From Cyclaneusma minus (Eukaryota > Ascomycota > Leotiomycetes > Marthamycetales > Marthamycetaceae), in contig JAKZHN010000002.1 of NCBI GenBank assembly GCA_037179335.1, positions 496,001 to 560,000 of the forward strand: 64,000 nucleotides of DNA. The letters are read 5' to 3'. The notes below the pieces were generated by a model. The model had not been told where the DNA came from and did no database searches. It was given only the letters and a program-made list of their open reading frames with translations. Both the position numbers and the translations under genes were made by a program. Position 1 is the first letter of the stretch, and each line of letters opens with the position of its first letter. Positions 1 to 12,444 of the stretch are shown piece by piece.

Positions 1-955
1 TTTTGATAAGCAAAAGGTCTCTGCAACGGCCGCTACTGTGTGGCCTCGATTTGTGTCTCGGGCAACGTCCTCGTAAAGAGACTGGACGCCAACTTCCAAT
101 CTCGTGCATCCGTATCTCAACATAGCGCTGAGATGTGGTTGCAAGCAGTAATCCGGCCGTGTCTCGATGGTGATTCCAACACACTTGATATTGCTCATCT
201 CCCCAGCCAGCACCGCCTCATCCACGTTATTCGTCTGGTATCCGCTCAAAGCATTGTGTAGTTGAGAAATAAAGCCATCACGATAGCTTTCGGGTAAGGA
301 CATGAACGTGCCACCCATGATAATATACTCCACTTTGTCCACGCTGTGGCCCATAGATTTGATCTGCTCTACTCGGCCTCGTGCTTGTTCATAGGGGTCA
401 TATCTCGCTCGGATGGCTCGCATAGAAGTTGGCTCGTAACCGGTATACGACTGCGTGGAATATTCAAAGTCCGAATCGGGGCCACCGGGACAGTAAACAC
501 AAATGTTACCAGTATAGGCGATATGGGGACATCTATGGGGCTTGCACATTACGGCAACGACAGCAATTCCGGAAGAAGTACCTGTAGAATGGTTCAGCAA
601 CGATCCATAGATTTAGAATACTGATATAAGGAACAAACATACGGATTGGCTTGGCTATTAATTTGGGAAGAATATATTTCTTGTAGTGCTCTGGAATAGC
701 AGCAATGATAGCAGTCAGGGGCGGCGTGTTGGCCAGTTTGTACTTCTTGGACACCTTTGAGCGCAAGCCGTTCAGATTGACATCCTTCTTTGGCTTTGAT
801 GGGTCCTGTGACGCCTCATATTCTTGGATCAAGGCGCTGGCTATTTCCGAACATGCGCGCATGAAGCGCTCATTCTCTGGGGGCATGTTGCGCTCTTCTT
901 TCGACAGGAATCCTCTCTTGGTCTGGACCGGCATGGTCATGGTTTGAGTTGCCAT
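1..955 (-). CDS. ELP3: Elongator complex catalytic subunit Elp3, N-terminal part (cut by window start)
   Basis: Elp3 is the radical-SAM/acetyltransferase subunit of Elongator, which modifies wobble uridines of tRNAs. Exon 1 (955-643) encodes an N-terminus starting MATQTMTMPVQTKRG and reaching the KLIAKPIR motif. A 61-base intron (642-582, GTATGT..CTACAG) follows, and exon 2 runs from 581 off the window edge. Exon 2 shows the family cysteine cluster (CKPHRCPHIAYTGNICVYC), whose cysteines bind the radical-SAM 4Fe-4S cluster, then CPGGPDSDFEYSTQSYTGYE, and ends in a TVAAVAETFCLSK stretch at base 1. The C-terminal acetyltransferase domain lies outside the window. The gene is divergent from the succinyl-CoA ligase gene. 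Family identity is clear. Confidence 0.96.
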
Positions 956-1324
956 GGTGGCGGCCGGGGATGGGTTTGGCTTCTGTGACGGACGGTGGTC
1001 GGAATGAGGTTTGACGAGGTAGAGCTCGGCTTTGTCTCTGAAATCGGGCGGACTGGTCGATTTCTTAGTGGCGGTTCTGAAGTTGACGTTGTCGTGATGG
1101 TGAACATTAAATTTCGTGGTGGGGTCTAGATAAAAACGGGCCCAAGTCCTGATGCGGTTTAGCGCACCCGGCGCGGAAGCAATCGGTGCTTGTGACAGCT
1201 CCAGCTTTGATACGACCTCGAATTTCCTGAAACCTTGAAAGTGATCCCGTAAATCCCCATCCCTCCCCCTCCAGCTCGCCCATACCCCTCAGAATTTCTC
1301 AGCCTGCCATCAATTGTCCAGCTC
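956..1324. promoter_or_regulatory. Divergent intergenic promoter ELP3 / succinyl-CoA ligase
   Basis: This 369-base spacer separates two head-to-head housekeeping genes and must hold both promoters. I see no clear TATA box. Confidence 0.5.
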
Positions 1325-2612
1325 ATGATGCAGGCCTTTACTCGTTGCGCGGCTCGTTCGGCCCTGCAGGCTTCGGCGCGCAGGGGATATGCTACCTCCT
1401 CTGCATATGCTTCAACTGGAAAGAACTTGCGCGTCGACAAGAACACCAAGGTCATTTACCAGGGCTTTACTGGAAAGCAGGGAACGTGAGTACATGTGCC
1501 ATTTAGTCTAGTACTCTAAATCCCCTGGCCAAGCTCGAAGCTAACATCCCGTCCCAGATTCCACGCGCAACAAGCTATCGAATACGGTATGTCTCTTCCT
1601 GAGAACCAACGGGAGACCGGACGGCTGATAAGAACACAAAAGGCACCAATGTTGTCGGAGGCACCAACCCCAAGAAGGCCGGCCAAACACATCTCGGTCT
1701 GCCCGTCTTTGCAAAGGTCGAGGATGCCGTGAGAGAGGCGGGTGCTACGGCTTCTGCTATCTTTGTCCCGTACGCTTTTACCCGGGTCCGCGATCGAGAA
1801 TACCTATATTGATGTTCGAAATAGTCCTCCGCTCGCTGCCGCCGGTATTGAGGAAGCTATTACTGCTGAGATCCCCCTGGTCGTGTGGTATGTCTCCCAG
1901 AAACCTTAGTAAACAGTTATCGCGAAGTACTGACTCGATGTTGAAGTATCACAGAGGGTATTCCTCAGCACGGTATGTCTCCTTTACCCAGCCCCCTTTT
2001 CGACATAAACTCAGCTCACCCCCAACAGACATGGTCCGCATCACCGACATGCTCAAGACCCAAGGCAAGACCCGTCTCGTCGGCCCCAACTGCCCTGGTC
2101 TGATCGCCCCCGGCCAATGCAAAATCGGCATCATGCCCGGTTTCATCCACAAGCGCGGCCGTATCGGAATCGTCTCTCGCTCCGGCACACTCACCTACGA
2201 AGCCGTCAACCAAACCACGCAAGCCGGCCTCGGCCAGTCCCTCGTCGTCGGTATCGGCGGTGACCCCTTCTCCGGCAGCAACTTCATCGACTGCCTCAAG
2301 GTCTTCCTTGAGGACGAAGAGACCGACGGTATTATCATGATTGGTGAGATTGGAGGCAGCGCCGAGGAAGACGCAGCCGATTTCTTGAAGGAGTACAACA
2401 CTGCCCAGAAGCCAGTTGTCAGCTTTATCGCTGGTATCTCGGCTCCCCCAGGAAGGAGAATGGGTCACGCTGGTGCTATTGTCAGCGGTGGTAAGGGAGG
2501 CGCTGACTCTAAGATCTCTGCCCTCGAAGCTGCCGGTGTCATTGTGGAGAGAAGCCCTGCTCTCCTCGGAAAGACTCTGCATGCTGAGTTTGTCCGAAGA
2601 GACCTGATTTAA
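1325..2612 (+). CDS. LSC1: Succinyl-CoA ligase alpha subunit, mitochondrial
   Basis: TCA-cycle enzyme subunit that carries the phosphohistidine and binds CoA in succinyl-CoA synthetase. Six exons: 1325-1485, 1558-1586, 1643-1769, 1825-1887, 1947-1972, 2029-2612 (990 bases, 329 aa, usual length). The N-terminus (MMQAFTRCAARSALQASARR) is basic and acid-free like a mitochondrial presequence. Next come KVIYQGFTGKQGTFHAQQAI (CoA-binding Rossmann region), GTNVVGGTNPKKAG, the VCITEGIPQHDMVRI block and GPNCPGLI. RMGHAGAIVSGGKGG near residue 280 holds the active-site histidine. ATG occurs twice in tandem at 1325 and 1328, so the start may be one codon later. Exons 2 and 5 are very small (29 and 26 bases) but are needed to keep the conserved protein in frame. 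Confidence 0.95.
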
Positions 2613-3956
2613 ATGAAATGCAGCGTTGTTTGAGGCTTAGGTAGTAGCGTTCATTCGGGCATGGCAGATGCTGGCGAATCAAAGGACGGCGGCGCGCATT
2701 TGCATAGAGGTTTTTAGAGTCGTCAATGGCATGCTTTGTACCTTTATGCGAATTCTTTCTCCCTTGCACGATGCGGCTGATGGCTGTGCAATGTATTCAA
2801 GCCTGCTTAGCATGGAAGTTCTGGTCTCTTTGTACTGTTGATGTGGTTTCAAGAGCTGGCGAATGTTGATGCATCATACCCATGGATTTACGGCAGCTTT
2901 TGGTATCTGTGGGTGTGCAATTGTGAACTGTGAAGGGGTGGTGACGGCTGTGGAGTTTAATGTAGTGACAAGTTAATGGGAGAGTGACCCGTGAATGCCA
3001 GAGGGTGAATATGAGCGACTGGAGGAGAACCGCCAACAGGTAAGGTCTCTTTAGTTGAGTCTCCTGGTGTTGCTGCGAGATACGATGGCTAATTATGTGA
3101 GACGATACTACCGCAGGGAACACATCGGATCTAGCAGCATCAAGAAGACAAGTCACAATTGCAGAGCTTCAAATAAAGACACATGGTCTATTGCATGCTA
3201 CCTACTAGAGGACAGATGCAACCCTGCTGTTCGCTCCCGATAGCGAAAGAAACTCGAAGCAAAACCTGCTGTTGGACTCATGAGGCAGGAACAGGCTCTT
3301 GTCAACGCTTTTGCCTGACCGAGCACAAAAGAAGCCCGATCCACAACCTCCTGTCTGCTCGTCATAACAAGAACGATTTCTTGTCATCCCGAACCACAAA
3401 CTTGCTATCCGCGCATGAAAACAAAGACGATCCCTTTCAATCTGAACTATAACCTTCCATCCCATCTGTTCAGAAAACAAGTACGATCTCTTGTCAGTCC
3501 CGAGCCATAGACTTCCTATCCGCGCATGAAAACAAGAACGATCCGCCGTCGACGCTATAGCACAAATCCACGTCTTTGAAATAGTACAACCTCCCGAACG
3601 CAAATGACCCTTCCCAACTATCAAACAACCTTTGATCAAAGAAACAATCAGATGTAAAGAAACGAAACCAGATCAGCGCATGAAGATGAACGCTCCGGTG
3701 ATGATGAGGCCCTAGTCCGCTGTCGACTTTTTGCCCCACAAAAGCAGACGACACCAGACAGCGCGGAAAGAAGAAGAGTGCTCTGTATGCATGCAGCCCT
3801 AGCGGGCGTCAGGCTTTTTGCTGCATTCTTTCAGATGTAAACTCCCAGTTCAACCGGCTCATAGATGTCCAGCTGAACAATTCTTCGTATCTTGAACGTC
3901 GTGGAAGTCTTGTTTGTCGTGTCGTTTCACCCTTCAGCGCGTCGGTCTTGGATCTC
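2613..3956. other. Intergenic, no gene seen
   Basis: This 1.3-kb stretch separates two genes that converge on it. Open frames here are short and lack family features. It contains an imperfect direct repeat of about 68 bases listed separately. Confidence 0.5.
3366..3544. repeat. Imperfect direct repeat, two copies 111 bases apart
   Basis: Copy 1 covers about 3366-3432 and copy 2 about 3477-3544. Both contain ACGAT.TCTTGTCA, a CCCGA.CCA.A.ACTT segment and the exact string CTATCCGCGCATGAAAACAA. It looks like an old tandem duplication in the non-coding spacer. Confidence 0.7.
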
Positions 3957-6383
3957 TTAACGGCGGAAGTTCAAGTGTGGCATCTTGACTTCCCAAGAGG
4001 TGTTTCTTGGGCGGCTGGGTTGATCGGCGGCAGGCACCTCTTGACGAAAAGCGGCGGGGATAAGGGATCGTCCGGCAGTAGTTGTGGTTGTCTCGGCGCT
4101 GCTAGCGACTGGGGACTCCGGATGGCTGGCGATTGGAGTCTGTGGACGGCTTGGGACTGGGGTTTGAGCGCGGCTCTCAACGGGTGTTTGGGCACGGCTC
4201 TCGACAGGAGTCTGCACAGGACTTGCAAAGGCTCTGTAGGTGAGATTGCGAGGGTTGCGGCTGTTCGGCAAAGCCGCGGAACTCTGGTCTGGAGTCCTGA
4301 ACGGATCTCTCACGACTTGGCCTACACTCAGCTGAGCACTGCTCGGCTGGGGTGTGGTAAAGGGGTCGGCGAGGATGCCAGTCGATGTAGTCTCTCCGCT
4401 CAGTCCGCTGCCAGTGGTGCCGACAGGACTGTCGCTGTTACGGATGCCCAGTCCCGTCGGCACGTCGTAGTGCTCTTGACTCATTGAAGTGTCATAGTAT
4501 GTCGAGCTTTCAGGCGTGTCAGTGTAGCGCGCGATTTCCATAGTTTCGTAGTAGTCGCTTGGGGGCGAGGTGTAGTCCTGTCTTGCGGTCATGTAGTACC
4601 TGCTCCCATCACTTCTGTAGTTCGTCCTCAGACATCCCTCGAGATCCACGGATTTGCGATCGTCGCCAGCGTATTTCTTGAAGTTTTCGAGCGGGTGGTC
4701 TGTGTCTGTTTCCATGCCCAAGGAGAGTCTGGAGAAAGTTGACGACCAGATTACACCAGGAGTTTGAACAATTGCTGTGAGGACTGGACTCAACTTTCCA
4801 GCTATTTTGAAACCGGCGGAGAAGAAATCTACGAGCGAGCCACACATCAGACTGGCGCCTTGCTCGTACATCATAGAGATTGCGACACGGGCGCATAAGT
4901 ATGGCCAGTTGGGTCCTTGGAGGGTCCATTGGTCGCTAACACGAGCGACTGCGAACCAAAGTGGGCTTTGGGGAGAATGATTGTCAGTTCAAGTGTTCTG
5001 GGGACAGATTTGGGGAGTGAAGAGGAGACTCACACACAACTCAAGAACGCAATTGCTATGGGTTTCATCATCTTCATCCGAGTCATTCCTTGCAGTTCCG
5101 AAAGGGTATACAGGGGAAGGACAGCCATAAAGGCATCAGTGATGATATTGAACGTCGAAACTGCGATGGCGACACCGATATGTTCCTTGCAGTTCTCAGC
5201 CATCTCGTTCGGATCGTTGTCTTGAGAGGCGCAGGGAACGATGTTGACGCAGAAAATAGTGAGGTAGAAGATTGTGATGACCTTGGTGAGAAAAGCACAC
5301 CATGTGAACATCTGTTCTGGAGTCTTAGGCCAGCACCAGACATTCCAGAGCTCCGCCGTTCTTGCTAGATCTGGACGCTGTGGATCTTTGTTGAACCAGA
5401 AGTACCACAGATGTTTGTGTTCCTTGAGCGGGCAAAACATCGTAACCGACTGGGATATGATCACGAGCTTGGCGCACGCTATGCCGACGTAGTAGGCCTC
5501 CATGATGGTGTAGTTGATCTGCACATGGCATGAAGTCAGCCAGGGATCTCAACGAGCGAGGTGTATGCAGACAAAGACTTACCATGATTGTGGGCCATAT
5601 GTCACCGGCTCGCAAATTCCATGCGTTCTCGCCTACAACCTTTGGACAGACGAATATGCCAAACAACATGGCTCCTATAATGACCGAAAAGGCAAGCTGT
5701 GTCTGTCAGTTTCAACTTCACGTTTGTCCGGGGCAAGAGTCCATACCATTGAGACCCCAAGGTATGCTGTTGCAACATTAGCTTCAAGTCAGGAAGGTGG
5801 GGATTGGACAACACATACCGTCCGCTGGTCGCCAGAAGGGCGTGTACCCGTGATGCTTTTTGCCTTCTCTGCAAATTTCGCCCTTATGCCAGACGCGGGG
5901 AATGAGCATGAGGAAGACCAGGGCGGAAAACAAGATCGCGCAGCCCCAGTAGAGCCTGTTCATCTGGTATGGTTCAGGTGGAACCATGCCGTAGTAGGTG
6001 GTCTCATTGGCAGCGACGTATGGGTACTCCGCAAAGACACTGGCGATGGTCGTGTTGATCGGAACCGGTCCATCGAAAAGTATCGTCGCAGGACCAGGTC
6101 CATTCTTGCCCGATCGATCGTAGATCATGAATTCAAACACGCTGTACTTTCCATCTGATGGACACATTGTGGCGGTTCCATGAGGGCGCGGCGGTGGGAG
6201 GTTGTAGATCTTGCTGGCGGTCGCGCCGCCCGAGTAGTTGTCGTGGTTGAAGGGGGAGTCTCGGAGGAGAAGCGCAGCGAAAAGGAAGACGAGGACTCTC
6301 GCCAGACTAGCGGGGTTCTGGGAACGCGAAAATCTATCTCTGCGGCGACAGAGTGACTTTGTTGACGCTGCCGCACGCTTAAA
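3957..6383 (-). CDS. Fungal integral membrane protein, rhodopsin/PTH11-like
   Basis: Probable plasma-membrane multi-pass protein of the fungal rhodopsin/PTH11 receptor-like type; the family call is moderate. Exons on the minus strand: about 6383-5819, 5766-5747 (20 bases), 5696-5583, 5518-5034, 4965-3957. An extracellular-type N-terminal region with the glycosylation sites INTTIAS and ANETT is followed by several hydrophobic segments (LYWGCAILFSALVFLMLIPR, FSVIIGAMLFGIFVCPKVV, VITIFYLTIFCVNIVPC, STFNIITDAFMAVLPLYTL). A long Ser/Thr/Pro-rich cytoplasmic tail has QTPVESRA-type repeats. The 20-base exon is required to keep frame. The start is unresolved: the frame is open upstream to 6383 and includes a signal-anchor-like VLVFLFAALLL, but the first ATG in frame is at 6167, after that segment. 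An unseen upstream exon is possible. Confidence 0.7.
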
Positions 6384-8204
6384 TCACGTCGCTAACGCCA
6401 AAGTGGAGTTTGGCGCGCCCCGGGGTTCCGGGGTTAGGGGGCTCGACAGGAAACGCGTTGAGTCGCGAGAAAGAGGCGAGGAAGACGCAGCAGCGGATAA
6501 TGTTTTCAAATCCTTCAAAGCTGCCGGTTGGAACTGGCTAGTCTACGAGTCTAAGTCTACAGAGATATATGCTTGGGATGTGGGATAGGAGGGTATACAG
6601 GGGTCGAGGACTTGCCCCTGAACACCCCACCAATGACTTGAAGCTTGAAGTGCCGACAACAACTTGAAGCTCTGTCGACACATGAGATTATGCGGAGGGC
6701 TTGAAGATCTTACAGTAACAGCTTGGTTTTGGACGATCTGAAATTATACGAAGTTACAAGAAACACTCAACGAGGACGGGTAGCTCTGAGTTCACGACTC
6801 TGCGAGCAGGAGTTTCCCAGCAGATTGCATTTTCCCTAGCTCAAATCTGCCAATTGAGGCTATCAAGTCCAAGTATGTGGCATCATATGCCTAGCAAGTC
6901 ACATAGGGGCTCTCAAAGTATCGATGATTTGACCCCTATTCCCCATCAGTAACTTGAGTTTCATTGGTCAGTGGTCACTCAAGAGCATCACAAAACCTCA
7001 GACTTTCTGACGACTTTGGGCTGCTACCGAACTTGACTGACGGTTGAATACTGGAAGAAATGTTGAATACGGGCTTCTCTATCCAATACTTGACAGACTG
7101 GGGTCTGGCATTGCCAAATACTTGGTTGATCGTCGAATATTGGCTGCTCCTCTGAGCGCCCAACCTGTCAGTGGCCGTGGCAAAGGCGAAGGTGAATATG
7201 TCAGTGATAAATTGCATAACTGTCACAGCAGTTCAGATCCAGGATGGGAGGATAAAATGTGGGTAATGTGCCATTGATGTCGTTGAGTCTAGTCACGTGA
7301 CACTCCATGTTGTCCTCATCCCTGCGCAGTCTGAAAATGCCAGACTGACCCGTGGAAACTTGCCTCTCAGGCCATAATTCCAGTGATCATTGTGTCCTCA
7401 AGTGTACCTACGCTGTGTCTATGCTTGGGATCTCTGCTGTGGCATATCCAGGGATAAATCATCATGTTCATGGCCACAACTACAGACGCACACTTCCTAG
7501 ACGGAATCCAATGCTTGTTATCAGGATTTCAGCTTCGACCATTACGGAAAGGGATGTGTTGCATTAGTGATGTCAAACTACGTGAAGGAAGCCTTTTCTT
7601 TGTTGTGCGTATGCGCCGGCCTTTTCCAGGGTTAAGCCCTAGCCAGGCAATGCGATTTAGCCTTACGAGCTGCTGGGGGCTTGGATGGGAAGCTACGGGA
7701 CTGCGCAGATGCACACGGTTCTTGAGTACCAGCTACGGGATTGTAGAGGGCAGTAGTCTTGAGTACTTGAGGTCTGATGGTCGCGCAGGGCTGCCTGCGC
7801 AGTTGTCTAGTGGATCGTTGTGATGGTCACGATCTCAGCTTGGAAAGATGGGCGCACGGGTACGGGTCACAGGAGAGCTTGTGGTTAGCACTCTCAAATA
7901 CTTGACGGCCTTTGTTGACGGCCAGGTGAGGCTGCGAGGGGTCCAGACAGGTCGAACCTGGCGATTCTCTTCTGGAAACTGTTCTCTGCTGATCTGCGCT
8001 CTGTACCAATCGATCAACACAAGTCGCGATGTCCACACCTCATTTTGGGGACGCAGCAGCGCGAGCTCTGAAGCTGGAGGAGCAGGCCAGATCCAGCCCA
8101 TCAACACCACAACACCACACAACACCAGCAACCACCCGCAAACAAACGCAGAATACCAAGCTCTCCTTCGCATCCCAGGCCACAGCCCAAAAATGCAATG
8201 AAAA
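6384..8204. other. Intergenic, no gene seen
   Basis: This 1.8-kb spacer has only short frames without family features. Near 7688-7775 there is a weak tandem pattern of about 42 bases in which AGCTACGGGA(C/T)TG is followed by (T/C)TTGAGTAC. The promoter of the membrane-protein gene should lie at its left end. Confidence 0.4.
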
Positions 8205-8397
8205 AAAGGTGTTCGCAGCACAGGGAGGCAGTGTAAGACCCCGGCTACTGTGAGCATGGTCATGCGCAAGCACAGCGGACCGCGCTCGAGGGCTAAAAAG
8301 TAGATTAATCGTTTGAATATCCCGGAGGATAGTTTCAGAGATTAAACTGAAAAGAACAGATACTACACTTGATCTAAGCCAAAAGGCAAAGAGAGCT
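8205..8397 (-). ncRNA. U2 spliceosomal snRNA
   Basis: Read on the minus strand, the 5' part contains GCCTTTTGGCTTAGATCAAG followed by TGTAGTATCTGTTCTTTTC and CAGTTTAATCTCTGAAACT. This is the highly conserved U2 5' domain, with the GTAGTA branch-point recognition sequence at 8366-8361. A U-rich Sm-type site (AATCTACTTTTTAG) lies around 8306-8293, followed by GC-rich sequence able to form the 3' stem-loops. The 5' end near 8397 is set by alignment to the conserved start of U2. The 3' end near 8205 is approximate. Confidence 0.93.
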
Positions 8398-9016
8398 GAA
8401 AAAGAAAGGGAAAAGAAAAAGAGGAAGAAGGTGGGAGGTTGGGGTGGTTTTTAAGCCAAAGGGCACGGGGGAAGACGGCGCTAGTGGATGAGGCGAGGAT
8501 AGCGGGGGAAATTGTTTGCTGAGATGTTGTCGGAGGCTTATATGGAGTTTCTCTGTTCCGGGGTCTGGCGCCGTTCCGTTCTGAGGTTTCGACACGTTTT
8601 GAAATTGCGAGAAGGGATCTGGAAACGACAGGAAGTGGAAGTGTGACTTGTTTGGGTGATCCCGATCTGAGATTCTCTTGAGTCCTGCCTCGAGCTGCTT
8701 GTCTTCTCGAGCCCCCAAAGTGCTGATGATCCTCTGCATACGATCTGGGATGGTTCGTAAGGTCTTACGTCGCAGCGGTAATCAAGCCTTCAGTCTCACA
8801 CTCTTAGACTGCTGAAGCTCGAGTGATGAAGTCTCCAGATACGTAGATCGACCATCTAGAAATTCATTGCTAAAATATTTACGAGAATGTATAGTATGTA
8901 CAGAGAAACAGCACCAAACATATCCTACTTCCAGGGCCTACAAGCTCGGTCAGCTGAAGAGAAAGTTCGCTCTTCTCCGATCAACCAAGCCCTGAGCTTC
9001 ACAACATCAGCTCTGC
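8398..9016. other. Intergenic, upstream of U2 and downstream of GH5
   Basis: This spacer holds the U2 snRNA promoter (right of 8397) and the 3' flank of the cellulase gene. I see no convincing gene. Confidence 0.4.
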
Positions 9017-10748
9017 TTATCTCGCAATGCACTGCGATACCAATGCGGTATCAGTCCAAGTGCCTCCATTGTCTACCGGCGCCTCATCCAAGGCATACGT
9101 GGAATCAAAGTTCCCAGCCGCCCATCCCACATACCCAAGATACACATCAGAATTCGCATTCAAGTACGCAATCTCCTCGCACAGGTACTGCTCACAGCTG
9201 GCAGTATTGCCACCGCCAGTCTCGGTGTTGAACGCTTGTCTGCCGTTCGTTCTCAGCCAGGTCGCAAGGGGAGAGAAAGCATTGTCGATGTTGTTAGTGA
9301 CACATTCTGTAGATGTGCCGCTGTTATCAGAATCGAGGTACTTGTGGACATCGAAGATGAGTCCATCAGTTGTGCCGTTGGGGTTGGTGACGTTCAGGAG
9401 AGCGGGGCCTGAGCCATCAGTGATAAAGGTGCCGGCCCCGGTGTAGTCATTGCCGGGAAGCAGGATCAAGTTTGACGTGGCGCCGGCAGCTCTAATAGCG
9501 GTCACGGCAGCTTGTACGGAGGTCGCCCATTCGGTGATTGAGGGGACTTGGAAGGTCAGCCATGCTGTGCAGGAAGAGAAGGGTTCAAAGGATGGGTAAC
9601 ATACCGTCATGAGGCTCATTCATGACTCCGAATGCAACATTGCTGGATGCGTACTTGGTTGCAAGCTGAGACCAAAGACTCGCAAACTCGGCGTTCGTGG
9701 GTCCTCCTTGACCGATAATCTCGCCATTCCAGCGAGCATCTAGAGCGTGAGTCAGCTTTTGGTGTCAATTGCACCTATGTCGTCCGAAATTGAGCCTCTT
9801 ACAGTTGTGGATCTGAATATCAAGTCACGGTCAGCTTCATGATCTTTGCTTTGAAAAATAGGATTGAAAATTGGAGTGAATTGCAGATTCGGAGCGAGTA
9901 CTGGAGGCAACATACATCAAGAATGCACAAAGCACCTGTGTCCAAGCATCCTTGCATAAGGATGTCGTAAGACGCGATGCTGGTGGCGTTCAAGTCGTCA
10001 CCGGGACTTGGAACGAGGTATTGCCAGCCAACAGGGAGACGGAAGACGTTGAGGTTGTCATCGGTGTAAAAGTGTTGCATTTGTGCGACTCTGTTACCAA
10101 GTGTTAGACGGCACTATTCCACGCAACAGATTGAAACTTACCCGTCTGCACCTCCATTGGCAGCGATGGGGCCGAAGGATTCTCCCACAACACAAGTGCC
10201 CTATGATCTGTTAGAAACCACCGACCAGGTAATCGGACGAGAGGAATCATACATCGGTACTGCATCCAAAATCGAAACCCGAAATGTTGATTCCAGCTGA
10301 TCCAGGTATTAGCGACATTCGAGCCTCCCGGGACAATGTTTGCAATTACCATATTTAGTCTTGCCAGTTGAGGAAGATGAAGCACCGGTAGAAGTAGCTG
10401 TGGCGGTGGCCGAGCCACCAGATCCGGACGACGCCGCGGAAGTTGCTGGAGGTCAAACGTCAGTGATGTGCTGAATAGTACCATTGAGGTACCTTGACTC
10501 ACCGCTGGTAGAGGCAGATGCAGAGGCAGCACCAGGAAGGCATTGTGAATAGTATTCACCATTGGCAGTGCAAGTATAGCCAGAAACGCAAGTAGTGTCT
10601 CCCAACCATCCAGTACCACCGCCTAGAATGTGTAAGTATTTTCCAACAGACTTGATAGGAGAGTAGAACACGTACACTGTGCGTAGGCAGCGGCTTGAGC
10701 ATAGGCTGTACCAGCCAGCAAAACGCTAGAAGCAATAGAAGATTTCAT
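9017..10748 (-). CDS. Secreted endo-beta-1,4-glucanase, CBM1-GH5 (subfamily 5 type)
   Basis: Secreted endoglucanase that cuts internal beta-1,4 bonds of cellulose. Nine exons: 10748-10676, 10622-10503, 10445-10350, 10296-10253, 10200-10142, 10090-9916, 9812-9803 (only 10 bases), 9739-9605, 9546-9017; 1242 bases, 413 aa. A signal peptide (MKSSIASSVLLAGTAYAQ) leads into a CBM1 cellulose-binding module (QCGGTGWLG to YYSQCLPG), then a Ser/Thr/Gly linker and the GH5 domain starting near YAGINISGFDFGC. The acid/base Glu sits in GVMNEPHD and the nucleophile Glu in FNTETGGGN, as in Trichoderma Cel5A. The 10-base exon encodes the IHN that follows CILD. A TATA-like element lies about 140 bases upstream. 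Neighbours are other cellulolytic genes. Confidence 0.95.
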
Positions 10749-12444
10749 CTTGGAAAGAAGATGAACGTTAAAATCCCAACAAAGGAATGATAGAAGAGGA
10801 TGGGGAGGGAAAGAAGAAGAATGAATGACAGCGAGTATTTCAAATAAGAAGAACTTGAAGGAGTACAAAACTTAACATAGGAGCTACACTTATATGGAGA
10901 TACACTGAGGTCATAGGGACCCACGTGTGTATCCAAAACAGAAAGATGGACTTACTAGCCTGCGGCGAGGCGGTCCGAAGCCCATGGTACCATGGTCCTT
11001 GAGTAATCAACGTCGTCGTCAGCGATAAACACCTGGCCCGGGTTTTTTACGACGGACTGGAACGTGCCCGAGTCTGCAGTGCCCGTGGAATCTGAAACGG
11101 TGCTCCCTTGCGGAAGCCCCCAGAGTACTAATTTCGACCGAAGAAACGGGGAGTGGGTTCCGTCGCGCCTTCGGGGCGCGGTGTTGAAAGCGCTTAGTAC
11201 GGATCCTCCTATTCGCGGCTTTCTTTGCGCATGAATCGCAATTCTAATGTCTTGGAAAACACGATTCTGAGCCTTTGGTTGCTTGAAACTGTCGCCGGCG
11301 CAGAACTGATGTTCAATTGTTGCCGCTGAGGATCGATCGTCAAGGCTTGGACGCAAACAGAACAGAAGCCCATCCCACCATGCACTCAACTGTCAACGGC
11401 TATTCGGCTGTTCTTTACCGGCGACGGCGGTCCACCTGGTTTGAAGCATATTCCCCCAGATATCATATAAAATGATGATCCGCCATCACTGTTCCTCGCC
11501 TTCTGAACAAGTGAGAAGTTCCAAAACACAGCCACTTCCTTGGAAAATTCCCCGCGTTCGGATTGGCAAGGACGTCAATAGCCGGCATATTGAACAGCCG
11601 TCATCTAAAGAATAATATATTCGAGAAAGACTGAAAGTTGAGGCCGGATCGAGAGTGGTGGATGAATAGAGTAGATGAAACAGCGGCAGTCGATAGAATC
11701 CTCGTGCTACGGCTGTCAGATCATCGCGCTAAAGAACCGAGGGAGCACCGGAACAGGGGTCACGACCAGGGTTGGGGCCTGGGATGCAGGGGCTTCGCTA
11801 ATCTATGCGGGGGCGTTCACGTAAATACCTATCCGGAGATGGTTTTGTGGAGTCGCCCATGGGAATTCAGCCGCTTGGTGGAAAATGCGACGTGTGGGGC
11901 GTGGGCTGAGCTGGCTATTATTAGCAGCTGGGAAACTGAGGGCTTCGTTTGGCTCTGGATTTAGCTTCGTTTTACTAGCTCTTTTCTATATTTGTGTATA
12001 CACTATGCTCACAGGGATTTCAATCCATTATTGCTTCGGCAAACAAAATCTGTGATCTTGGCCCCCAAAGTCCAGACACAGAGAGAATCATCATCTGGGG
12101 AAGATGGATAGAAATATTTTTCAACAACAGATATCTGACAAACCCCACAGTTTCTGTCGTGACCTCGTTCAAACACGATGATGTTGAAATTCCTGAATTC
12201 ATCAAAGACTACGAAAGCTTTAGGAACAGGCTTCTGGTCTTAACCGAACCTTTCGGAGTGAGAGAATTTCTAGTCTCGGGGCCTCAAAGCAGGAGCCTGA
12301 AGTCTGAAACTCGGGTCAAAAGCCAAAAGTATGTTCAATTTGCGATCAATAATATATACAAGTAAAATGGCATCATATCAACAACAGCAAATTCCAAACG
12401 AGCGAAAATTCCATATCTACCCTACTCTTTTCCACTCAAGTGCC
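10749..12444. other. Intergenic between GH5 and GH6 genes
   Basis: This spacer holds the GH5 promoter, with a TATAAG-like element on the minus strand near 10896-10889, and the 3' flank of the GH6 gene. A 144-codon open frame at 10955-11389 has no recognisable features. No gene is seen in the remainder. Confidence 0.45.

Noticed and set aside
8029..8269. Open frames on both strands over the U2 region
   Set aside because: They overlap the U2 snRNA gene and its flank and have no protein features.
10955..11389. 144-codon open frame on the minus strand
   Set aside because: No recognisable motif or family; composition fits a chance frame in a GC-rich spacer.
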